64,000 nucleotides of DNA. Origin: Ga0074130 sp964499485. GTDB lineage: Bacteria > Pseudomonadota > Gammaproteobacteria > Burkholderiales > Rhodocyclaceae. The stretch covers positions 82,890-146,889 of the forward strand of contig CAZCLF010000003.1 in the NCBI GenBank assembly GCA_964499485.1, in the 5' to 3' direction. Below the pieces are notes generated by a model. It ran no database searches. It was not told the DNA's origin and was given only the letters and a program-made list of their open reading frames with translations. This document shows, one piece after another, positions 35,773-42,480 of this stretch. Each line of letters starts with the position of its first letter. The first letter of the stretch is position 1. Made by a program: the position numbers and the translations under genes.

Positions 35773-37158
35773 ATGCTCAAAATCCATAATTCCCTGAATC
35801 GTAACAAGCAGGATTTCACCCCGATCGAAGCTGGCCATGTGCGCATGTATGTGTGCGGCATGACCGTGTATGACTTCTGCCATCTGGGACATGCCCGTGT
35901 CATGGTGGTGTTCGACATGGTCGCGCGCTGGTTGCGTGCCAGTGGTTTTAAGGTGACTTATGTCCGCAATATCACCGATATTGATGACAAGATCATCAAG
36001 CGTGCGGCTGAAAATAAGGAAAGCATTCGCACCCTGACCGATCGCTTTATAGCTGCCATGCATGAAGATGCTGACGCGCTAGGGGTACTGCGTCCCGACC
36101 ATGAGCCGCGCGCTACCGAGTATGTGCAACAGATGCTCGACATGATTGCAAACCTAGAAAAGCATGGTTATGCCTATGTCGCCACCAATCGCGACGTGTG
36201 CTACTCGGTCCGTAAATTCCCCAACTACGGGAAGTTGTCTGGCAAGTCGCTGGACGACCTGCGTGCCGGTGAGCGTGTGGACGTAGTGGACGGCAAGCAA
36301 GATCCGCTGGACTTTGTGCTGTGGAAGCATGCCAAAGAAGACGATGCCGATGAGGTGAAGTGGGATTCGCCGTGGGGCGCTGGGCGTCCAGGCTGGCATA
36401 TTGAGTGCTCCGCCATGGGCAGTGATCTGTTGGGCAAGCACTTTGATATTCATGGCGGTGGGCAGGATTTGCAGTTCCCTCATCACGAGAATGAAATCGC
36501 GCAGTCCGAAGGCGCGCATAGCTGCCAGTATGTGAACTACTGGATGCACAATGGCTTCATCCGCGTTGATGATGAAAAGATGTCCAAGTCGCTGGGCAAC
36601 TTCTTCACCATACGCGATGTACTCAAGTCCTACGATGCGGAAGTGGTGCGCTTCTTTATTCTGCGTGCGCATTATCGTAGCCCGCTCAATTATTCCGATG
36701 CCCACCTGGATGATGCCCGTGGTGCGCTGACGCGCCTCTACACGGCACTGAAGGGGCATGCCGTAACCAACGCCGCCGTCGATTGGAACGAGCCACATGC
36801 GCAGCGTTTCAAGGCAGCAATGGATGATGACTTCAGCACTTCCGAAGCCATTGCAGTGCTCTTTGAGCTGGCCAATATCGTGAATCGTGACAACGATGCA
36901 GCCATGGCTGGGCAGCTGCGCGGGTTAGCGGCTGTGTTGGGATTGTTGCAGCGTGATGCGCAAGCGTTTCTGCAGGCCGCCCCTGTGGCCGAATCCGGCC
37001 TCAGCAATGAAGCCATCGAGGCACTCATTGCGGCGCGTGTTGCTGCCAAGCAAGCCAAGAACTTTGCTGAGTCGGACAGGCTCCGCGATGAACTCAAGGC
37101 GGCTGGCATTGTGCTCGAAGATAAGCCGGGTGGTTTGACTGAGTGGCGGCGGGCCTGA
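35773..37158 (+). CDS. cysS: Cysteinyl-tRNA synthetase
   Basis: Charges tRNA-Cys. 461 aa, class I. The zinc-binding cysteine and HIGH-type signature lie in MYVCGMTVYDFCHLGHARV (near residues 27-40). GWHIECSAMGSDLLG and HHENEIAQSE contain further zinc ligands. The KMSKSLGNFF signature is near residue 270. The 262 bp upstream of it hold no gene; a lone TTGACA at 35630 has no convincing -10 partner. Confidence 0.97.
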   Translation: MLKIHNSLNRNKQDFTPIEAGHVRMYVCGMTVYDFCHLGHARVMVVFDMVARWLRASGFKVTYVRNITDIDDKIIKRAAENKESIRTLTDRFIAAMHEDADALGVLRPDHEPRATEYVQQMLDMIANLEKHGYAYVATNRDVCYSVRKFPNYGKLSGKSLDDLRAGERVDVVDGKQDPLDFVLWKHAKEDDADEVKWDSPWGAGRPGWHIECSAMGSDLLGKHFDIHGGGQDLQFPHHENEIAQSEGAHSCQYVNYWMHNGFIRVDDEKMSKSLGNFFTIRDVLKSYDAEVVRFFILRAHYRSPLNYSDAHLDDARGALTRLYTALKGHAVTNAAVDWNEPHAQRFKAAMDDDFSTSEAIAVLFELANIVNRDNDAAMAGQLRGLAAVLGLLQRDAQAFLQAAPVAESGLSNEAIEALIAARVAAKQAKNFAESDRLRDELKAAGIVLEDKPGGLTEWRRA

Positions 37159-37183
37159 TCATGTTTGCGCGTGGGGATCTTTG

Positions 37184-38587
37184 ATGCAGTTCCGGTATCC
37201 ACGCTCCTTTTTCAAGCTATTGGCGGTTGGCTTTTTTCTAGCTGTGCTGCCCTTGGCAGCGGGCTTGCTTGCGATGACCGTCGCAATCCAGAAGCTATCT
37301 ACGCAAAGCCAGCAGGCGGTTTTTGACGCCGCTCGCATCGCCCATGGCAGCCGGCAGCTCGCAGAGATTTTGCCAACACTTGAGCGTGCTGCCCGACAAA
37401 GTCTGGTTTTGCAAGATGCGTCCCTGCGAGAGGGATATGAGCGATTGAGAGAGGAGTTTTCCGACGTCATTCAGCATATGCAGCAACTGCCCCTAGATAC
37501 AGAAATGCGCCAACTGTTGAATCAGATGGTCGAGCAAGAGGCGGATGCTTATCGGACACAAGCGCAGTCTAAGGTGGATAGAGCCCAATTCACCCGATTG
37601 TCGGAAACCGGGCGCGCCATGCTCTTGCATTCAAACGCCGTGATTGATCGAGAGGCAGCCGCGCTCAAATTGCAGGCGGAAGAGGCTGAGGCTGGTGCAC
37701 GCACGCAACTCCTCGTCGTGCTGCCAGTTGCCTTGTTGGTGGTCGCTGGCTTCACTTATCTTCTGGCCCGACCCATCGCCCAGATTGAGGCAGGAATTCG
37801 TGATCTAGGGGAGCGACGTTTAAGTACCCCCGTTGTGGTTGAAGGACCAGAAGACTTGGTGCAGCTTGGGGAGCGCTTGAATTGGCTGCGTGAGCGGCTG
37901 AAACAGCTAGAAGAGCAAAAAGCGCAGTTTCTTCGGCATGTCTCTCATGAATTGAAAACCCCATTGACGGCGCTACGTGAGGGGTCTGAACTACTGGCTG
38001 AAGGCATGGCGGGACAGTTGCAACCACGTCAGCAAGAGATCGTGGGCATTGTTCGTGAAAATAGCATCCATCTGCAGCGCTTGATTGAGGAACTACTTCG
38101 ACATGGTGAGGCTGAGTTCCGGGCGGCCCGTGTCGATATCAAAGAAGCACGCATGACTGATGTTGTTGCGCAAGTGGCGGAGCGGCAGCGCATTGCGCTT
38201 GAGGCACGACAACTCAAGTTGCAGACCGATGTCAGCCCTGGAACGGTTCGTACCGATCCTGAACGTGTTCGTGTCATTCTCGATAATTTGCTTTCGAATG
38301 CGGCTAAACATGCCCCTTCGGGCACCGTGGTTGAGCTATATGCGACTATCAATGCTCAACAATTGACGCTACGCGTGATTGACAGTGGCCCCGGCGTACC
38401 GGCGGCTGTTCGCGATCGAGTGTTTGAGCCTTTTTACCGAGGCGAGACACCGGTTGGGAGCAAGGTGAAAAGTACGGGTCTTGGGCTGTCCATCTGCCGT
38501 GACCATGTCACTGCATTGGGCGGCATGATTACTGTTGGCGAGGGGCGTGGTGACTTTACGGTCGTCCTTCCTGTGGAGATTGTGTGA
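37184..38587 (+). CDS. glrK: Sensor histidine kinase GlrK (QseE)
   Basis: A 467-aa inner-membrane kinase: TM1 (about 12-32), a helical periplasmic domain, TM2 (about 176-196), HAMP, a dimerisation domain with the phospho-acceptor His255 in HVSHELKTPLTALREG, and an ATPase with N box DNLLSNAAKHAP (near 366), DSGPGVP and GLGLSIC. Identity as GlrK rests on the next two genes, a QseG-type lipoprotein and a sigma-54 regulator, an order known from enterobacteria. I prefer ATG 37184 (7 nt after GGGGA) over the TTG just before it. Confidence 0.9.
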   Translation: MQFRYPRSFFKLLAVGFFLAVLPLAAGLLAMTVAIQKLSTQSQQAVFDAARIAHGSRQLAEILPTLERAARQSLVLQDASLREGYERLREEFSDVIQHMQQLPLDTEMRQLLNQMVEQEADAYRTQAQSKVDRAQFTRLSETGRAMLLHSNAVIDREAAALKLQAEEAEAGARTQLLVVLPVALLVVAGFTYLLARPIAQIEAGIRDLGERRLSTPVVVEGPEDLVQLGERLNWLRERLKQLEEQKAQFLRHVSHELKTPLTALREGSELLAEGMAGQLQPRQQEIVGIVRENSIHLQRLIEELLRHGEAEFRAARVDIKEARMTDVVAQVAERQRIALEARQLKLQTDVSPGTVRTDPERVRVILDNLLSNAAKHAPSGTVVELYATINAQQLTLRVIDSGPGVPAAVRDRVFEPFYRGETPVGSKVKSTGLGLSICRDHVTALGGMITVGEGRGDFTVVLPVEIV

Positions 38588-39081
38588 TGAAGTGGTTGAG
38601 GCCGTGCTGCATTGCTCTAGCCATCGCTAGTGTGAGTGCGTGTAGCTCCGTTAGGGCGCCGATCAGCAATGATCGTTACTGGCTCAAGTCGGAAGCGCAT
38701 CTTGGGATGGACGATGCTGTGTCCTTGCTTCATTACGCAAGCTACACACGTAGCCTTTCGGTGGCAGAGCGTGAACGTGAGCTCGAACGTCAGCGTGCTG
38801 CGCAGTCGCGTGACAAGAGTGATTTTCGGCGTTTGCAATTCGCCTTCGTGTTAAGTACGCCGGATGCCAGCATGAACGATCGTCGACTGGCCTTGCAAGT
38901 GTTGGAGCCCATGTTTGAAGGAAAGCATGATAGTGACTTGGTGGCGCTCGCTGGCCTTCTCAGCGCTCATCTGAGCGCCATATGGCAAGGTCAGAAACGT
39001 GCGGATGAATTGGAAAAAAAGCTGGATGCAGTCAAAGACATTGAGCGTAGCCTCTTGCGCAGAGACAAGGGAAAACCATGA
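38587..39081 (+). CDS. qseG: QseG-like outer-membrane lipoprotein
   Basis: About 164 aa with a lipoprotein signal (lipobox SVSAC, Cys near residue 19). The mature part is mostly helical and rich in Arg/Glu/Leu (SVAERERELERQRAAQ). Placed between glrK and glrR with one-base overlap at its start (TGATG; a GTG one codon earlier is possible) and ATGA overlap at its end. In E. coli, QseG is a lipoprotein that interacts with and stimulates the kinase. Sequence similarity is modest, so the name rests largely on position and lipobox. Confidence 0.75.
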   Translation: MKWLRPCCIALAIASVSACSSVRAPISNDRYWLKSEAHLGMDDAVSLLHYASYTRSLSVAERERELERQRAAQSRDKSDFRRLQFAFVLSTPDASMNDRRLALQVLEPMFEGKHDSDLVALAGLLSAHLSAIWQGQKRADELEKKLDAVKDIERSLLRRDKGKP

Positions 39082-40418
39082 GTGAAGTACGTGGTAACTA
39101 TCTGTTGTTGGTTGATGATGATCCCGATCTACTGCGTTTGCTGGCGATTCGTCTGGAGGCGGCGGGTTATCGTATTGAGACGGCAGCGAACGGACATGAG
39201 GCATTAGCGCGCGCGAGCATCGAGCGCCCACAATTGGTGATTACGGACATGCAGATGCCTGGCATGGATGGCGCCGCTCTGTTTGATGCCTTACGCGTGC
39301 AGCATCCACTGCTCCCTGTGATTATTCTCACCGCGCATGGCAGCATTCCGGATGCAGTGGCTGCTACGCAGCAGGGTGTCTTTGGTTACCTGACAAAGCC
39401 GTATGAACCCAAAGCGTTACTGGAACTCGTTGCGCGGGCTTTGCGTTTAGGTCCAGCAAATGAACCCGCTGAATTGGCAGGGTGGCGCAGCGATATTGTG
39501 ACCCAGAACAACGACATGGAAGACTTGTTGGCGCGCGCCCAACTCGTTGCGGGTGGCGATGCTAGCGTATTGTTATTGGGCGAGTCGGGGACTGGTAAAG
39601 AGGTGCTAGCCAAGGCGATTCACCGCGCAAGCCCTCGTCGTAATGCCCCTTTCGTCGCTGTCAATTGCGGCGCAATTCCAGAGAACTTGCTGGAGTCAGA
39701 GCTTTTCGGCTACGTGAAGGGGGCCTTCACTGGCGCGAGTCGTGATCAGCGCGGCTTGATCCCTGAGGCGGATGGGGGAACGTTGTTCCTCGATGAGATA
39801 GGCGATATGCCAACGCCGCTGCAGGTGAAGCTTTTGCGTGTGCTTGAGGAGCGTGAGGTCAGGCCTGTTGGCAGCACCCGAAGCACACCCGTCAACATTC
39901 GTGTGATCAGTGCAACCCATCGTGACCTTGCCGAAGAAATGGGGAGTGGTCAGTTTCGTAGTGACCTCTACTACCGGCTCAATGTTGTGTCACTTCAAAT
40001 TCCCAATTTGAGTCAACGACGAGACGATATTCCTTTGCTCGCTAATCATTTTCTGCAACGCCTTGCCGGGCGCTACCAAAAGGAAATCAACGGCTTTGCA
40101 CCAGATGCTATGGAGCTCCTCGCGCGCGCGAGCTGGCCGGGTAATGCGCGTCAGTTGCTGAATGTGGTGGAGCAGGCGGTGGCACTGAGTACCACCGCTA
40201 TGATTCCACCGAGCCTCGTTCAGCAGGCGATTCGTGAGACTGAAGAGATTGTTCCGTTCGATGAAGCGCGTCGTCGTTTCGAGAGTGACTATCTGGTTCG
40301 CCTTCTCAAAATGACGGGCGGTAACGTCGCGCAGGCCGCCAAACATGCTCAACGCAACCGTACTGACTTTTACAAGCTGCTGCAACGGCATGCCCTTGAT
40401 CCTGCTTTATTCAAGTAA
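39078..40418 (+). CDS. glrR: Sigma-54-dependent response regulator GlrR (QseF)
   Basis: A 446-aa enhancer-binding activator. Receiver domain (about 5-120) with phospho-acceptor Asp57 in LVITDMQMPGMDG and the conserved Lys in YLTKPYEPK. AAA+ domain with Walker A GESGTGKE (near 168), the sigma-54 contact loop GAFTGA (near 215), and Walker B FLDEIGDM. A short C-terminal Fis-type helix-turn-helix ends the protein (GGNVAQAAKHAQRNRTDFYKLL, shown in part). It overlaps qseG by 4 bp. Two TGTC-N10-GACA sites and a sigma-54 promoter lie right after the gene, which strongly supports the GlrR assignment. Confidence 0.92.
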   Translation: MSEVRGNYLLLVDDDPDLLRLLAIRLEAAGYRIETAANGHEALARASIERPQLVITDMQMPGMDGAALFDALRVQHPLLPVIILTAHGSIPDAVAATQQGVFGYLTKPYEPKALLELVARALRLGPANEPAELAGWRSDIVTQNNDMEDLLARAQLVAGGDASVLLLGESGTGKEVLAKAIHRASPRRNAPFVAVNCGAIPENLLESELFGYVKGAFTGASRDQRGLIPEADGGTLFLDEIGDMPTPLQVKLLRVLEEREVRPVGSTRSTPVNIRVISATHRDLAEEMGSGQFRSDLYYRLNVVSLQIPNLSQRRDDIPLLANHFLQRLAGRYQKEINGFAPDAMELLARASWPGNARQLLNVVEQAVALSTTAMIPPSLVQQAIRETEEIVPFDEARRRFESDYLVRLLKMTGGNVAQAAKHAQRNRTDFYKLLQRHALDPALFK

Positions 40419-40426
40419 GCGGATAC

Positions 40427-40459
40427 CTGTCGTTGCTCAGCGACAGAATTTTATTTTTT
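40427..40459 (+). terminator. Terminator of glrKqseGglrR, also GlrR site 1
   Basis: A hairpin CTGTCG...CGACAG followed by AATTTTATTTTTT, a classical intrinsic terminator 8 bp after the glrR stop. The same bases contain TGTC-N10-GACA at 40428-40445, so the element may also be DNA-bound by GlrR. Confidence 0.8.
40428..40445. promoter_or_regulatory. Predicted GlrR-binding site 1 (upstream activating sequence)
   Basis: TGTC, ten bases, GACA, within an extended CTGTCG-N8-CGACAG. This matches the published GlrR/QseF recognition motif TGTC-N10-GACA from enterobacteria. The centre is about 165 bp upstream of the predicted sigma-54 start point. Confidence 0.75.
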
Positions 40460-40460
40460 A

Positions 40461-40473
40461 AATCAATATATTA
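40461..40473 (+). promoter_or_regulatory. Predicted IHF-binding site
   Basis: AATCAATATATTA matches the full consensus WATCAANNNNTTR. It lies between the two GlrR sites in an AT-rich stretch. IHF is a known cofactor of GlrR at the E. coli glmY sigma-54 promoter. Confidence 0.65.
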
Positions 40474-40483
40474 GCGTTCACCA

Positions 40484-40519
40484 CCACTGGCCTGTCGTCT
40501 ATTGGCGACAGGCCAGTGG
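40484..40519. promoter_or_regulatory. Predicted GlrR-binding site 2 in a 14-bp inverted repeat
   Basis: CCACTGGCCTGTCG and its exact complement are separated by TCTATTGG. The core TGTC-N10-GACA is at 40493-40510 and shares CTGTCG-N8-CGACAG with site 1; centre-to-centre spacing is 65 bp. The centre is about 100 bp upstream of the predicted start point. No T-tract follows, which speaks against a simple terminator. A separate perfect palindrome GGGCGAGCTCGCCC at 40518-40531 abuts it. Confidence 0.78.
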
Positions 40520-40574
40520 GCGAGCTCGCCCTTGGTTATTTTCTAACTTTATGTTTTGTATGGATTATTTACCC

Positions 40575-40590
40575 TGGCACGCGGGTTGCA
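40575..40590 (+). promoter_or_regulatory. Sigma-54 promoter of the glycine-zipper operon
   Basis: TGGCACGCGGGTTGCA matches TGGCAC-N5-TTGCA, with the invariant GG and GC separated by 10 bp. Transcription would start near 40601, about 40 bp before the first ATG. Confidence 0.88.
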
Positions 40591-40640
40591 TATAGAAAGG
40601 TGAAGCGCATGTGGGATGCGCGCCAGAAAAGGAAAACAAA

Positions 40641-40880
40641 ATGAACAGCAGAAAAATGGGTGTGGTGGTCATGATGATGATGCTGATTGTGATGGGTGCT
40701 GCACTCAGTGGCTGTAGCAGTAACCCTAGCCGTCAAGATATCGGCACAGTCAGCGGCGCTGTGATTGGCGGTGTTGTGGGTTCCGCTCTGACTGGGGGGA
40801 GCACCGTGGGTACGGTGGCTGGTGCTGGTGCTGGTGCCTACGCAGGTAATCGCATTGGTCGTCAGCTCGACCGTAAGTAA
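40641..40880 (+). CDS. Glycine-zipper lipoprotein (OsmB-like)
   Basis: 79 aa. A hydrophobic signal rich in Met and Val precedes a lipobox (AALSGC, Cys near residue 25). A glycine-zipper two-helix segment follows (GAVIGGVVGSALTGG, GAGAGAYAGNRIGRQ), and the protein ends with a basic tail. Predicted envelope lipoprotein of the OsmB/glycine-zipper 2TM type, often linked to envelope stress. ATG 40641 follows AAAAGGAAAAC; a frame from 40611 would put extra charged residues before the signal. First gene after the sigma-54 promoter, so predicted to be a GlrR target. Confidence 0.85.
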   Translation: MNSRKMGVVVMMMMLIVMGAALSGCSSNPSRQDIGTVSGAVIGGVVGSALTGGSTVGTVAGAGAGAYAGNRIGRQLDRK

Positions 40881-40912
40881 CCTACTTTGTGCCATCAAGG
40901 GAGCCAGCCATC

Positions 40913-41509
40913 ATGAGTCAGCCTATCGTTAATTCAGCGAATCAGGGAACCATTCTCATCAAGGAGAAGCCTGCTATGAATATCCGTCCGAAGATCCTAT
41001 ATCCGTCGCTCATTATCGCGGCGTTTTCGGTCACCTTACTCAGCCTTACAGGCGTGGCAGCCTTGACGGGGCATTTGCCTGGCGCTAATGCAACCCAAGG
41101 TGATGCAGCGCAAGGTGACGCTGCTCACAACGGTGGAAAGATGAATGGCAACAACAAAGTGGCTGCGGCCTCTTGTCCACAATGTGGCACGGTTGAGAGC
41201 GTGCGCCTAGTCGAGCGGATCGGGTCAGGAAGTGGCCTCGGTGCTGTGGCCGGCGGCGTTGCAGGTGCCATCTTGGGCAATCAGGTTGGTGGTGGTAGCG
41301 GCCGTACCGTGATGACGATTGCTGGCGGTGCCGGTGGGGCTTATTTGGGAAATGAGATCGAGAAGAACACCAATAAGACCAGCGCCTATCAAATCCGTGT
41401 GCGCATGGCCGATGGTTCTTTGCGCACGATTCATCAGAGGGAAGTGCCTGGCGTAAATGCGGGTGATCGTGTCCGCATCAATAATGGCACGGTGACGGCT
41501 GTACTGTAG
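40913..41509 (+). CDS. Glycine-zipper 2TM membrane protein
   Basis: About 198 aa from ATG 40913 (after AAGGGAG); a second good start is ATG 40976 (8 nt after AAGGAGA), giving 177 aa. One N-terminal transmembrane or signal helix (PSLIIAAFSVTLLSLTGVAAL) is followed by a low-complexity stretch and the CPQCGTVESVRLV motif. Next comes a glycine-zipper pair (GAVAGGVAGAILGNQVGGG, GGAGGAYLGNEIE) and a beta-rich C-terminal part (YQIRVRMADGSLRTIHQ). Function unknown; the family sits in the envelope. Starts 32 bp after the lipoprotein gene and is likely co-transcribed from the sigma-54 promoter. Confidence 0.85.
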   Translation: MSQPIVNSANQGTILIKEKPAMNIRPKILYPSLIIAAFSVTLLSLTGVAALTGHLPGANATQGDAAQGDAAHNGGKMNGNNKVAAASCPQCGTVESVRLVERIGSGSGLGAVAGGVAGAILGNQVGGGSGRTVMTIAGGAGGAYLGNEIEKNTNKTSAYQIRVRMADGSLRTIHQREVPGVNAGDRVRINNGTVTAVL

Positions 41510-41535
41510 TCCGTAAGATTCAGACTAAAGGTTTT

Positions 41536-41578
41536 GGATGCCACTACAGCCAAGTCTTCCCCCTACTTGGCGGCATCC
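41536..41578 (+). other. Bulged hairpin in the 3' region of the glycine-zipper operon
   Basis: Two co-axial stems: GGATGCC/GGCATCC and GCCAAG/CTTGGC, with a 6-nt one-sided bulge. It sits directly before the terminator hairpin at 41583 and may be part of a stable 3' RNA fragment. Confidence 0.5.
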
Positions 41579-41582
41579 ACCA

Positions 41583-41622
41583 CCCCGCTATCGGACCTTC
41601 TCTCCCCGATAGCGGGGTTTTT
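41583..41622 (+). terminator. Rho-independent terminator of the glycine-zipper operon
   Basis: A perfect 12-bp stem CCCCGCTATCGG / CCGATAGCGGGG with an 11-nt loop, followed by TTTTT. It abuts the stop codon of the convergent HDOD gene. Confidence 0.92.
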
Positions 41623-42480
41623 CTATTCCTGCTCTGCGAGCACTGCCTGGCTTTCCGCTTCGAGTTCCTGCAGCGCATCTTCATCAAGATCTAGCTGCTG
41701 CAGGCAGACATCGCCGAGCTTTTCCCATTCGTGTGTTTTACTGCGGCCGGTGTTCTTTTGCAGCAGGTACTCGGCGAGCTGCGAGATGGCGACTAGATAG
41801 CGGAAGGGTGCGTCTTTACGGCCCATATCGCGTTTGATGTCATGGTGATAGCGTACAGCCTTGCAGATGTTTTCTGGCAACCACCAAGACTGCGTCATCA
41901 TCGACCCCATGACGACATGGTTGGTGGGAAGCAGGTCGTCTTCAACATCAGTAAAAGTACGTAACGCCTCATTATTGGCATCTTGCAGAATGCGAACATA
42001 GTCTGGGAAGTGTTGGAGTAGTACGGCAATTCCACAGTCACGGAACAGACCATAGGTATAGGCCTCTTGAGGCCGCACGCCAGGCCACTTTCTTTCTTTG
42101 GCCAACCAGCCGGAGAGTGTCGCGATTTGCGCCGATGCATCCCAGAACCGCTCCATGGCCCGCATATTGGGGAATGCCTTACCCAATGCAATACAGGCAA
42201 CAGCCTGGCTTGACGTGTCGAGCCCCAGCAGCATCAGTGCTTCTGCAACACTCGCAACACGTCGTTGCGAGCCGAAGTAGGGTGAGTTAGCGAGACGAAC
42301 CAAACCTGCAGCTAGCGCAACGTCACTGCTGATGATTTGGGTCAGATGGCGAAAGTCCGGGTCGGACTTGCTCATTTCCTGCGAGATTTTTTCCAGTGCC
42401 AACGGGCAGGGTGGGATGCGGTTATCCCTGACGACGGACTCGAACTCGCGATTCAGAGGACTATCGGATGAGACTGTCAT
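41623..42480 (-). CDS. HDOD-domain signalling protein
   Basis: 285 aa. The central region (about 20-215) is an HDOD domain (IPPCPLALEKISQEMSK, LVRLANSPYFG), an HD-fold without the full metal-binding set, common in signalling proteins. The tail is acidic and Glu/Leu-rich. The gene overlaps the upstream GGDEF/EAL gene by 20 bp and has no clear Shine-Dalgarno sequence, so it probably depends on translation of that gene. No enzyme activity is assigned. Confidence 0.85.
   Translation of the reverse strand: MTVSSDSPLNREFESVVRDNRIPPCPLALEKISQEMSKSDPDFRHLTQIISSDVALAAGLVRLANSPYFGSQRRVASVAEALMLLGLDTSSQAVACIALGKAFPNMRAMERFWDASAQIATLSGWLAKERKWPGVRPQEAYTYGLFRDCGIAVLLQHFPDYVRILQDANNEALRTFTDVEDDLLPTNHVVMGSMMTQSWWLPENICKAVRYHHDIKRDMGRKDAPFRYLVAISQLAEYLLQKNTGRSKTHEWEKLGDVCLQQLDLDEDALQELEAESQAVLAEQE

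Noticed and set aside
40484..40519. Simple transcription terminator
   Set aside because: The 14-bp repeat has no T-tract, a real terminator already lies upstream at 40427-40459, and the repeat matches the GlrR motif at the right distance from a sigma-54 promoter.
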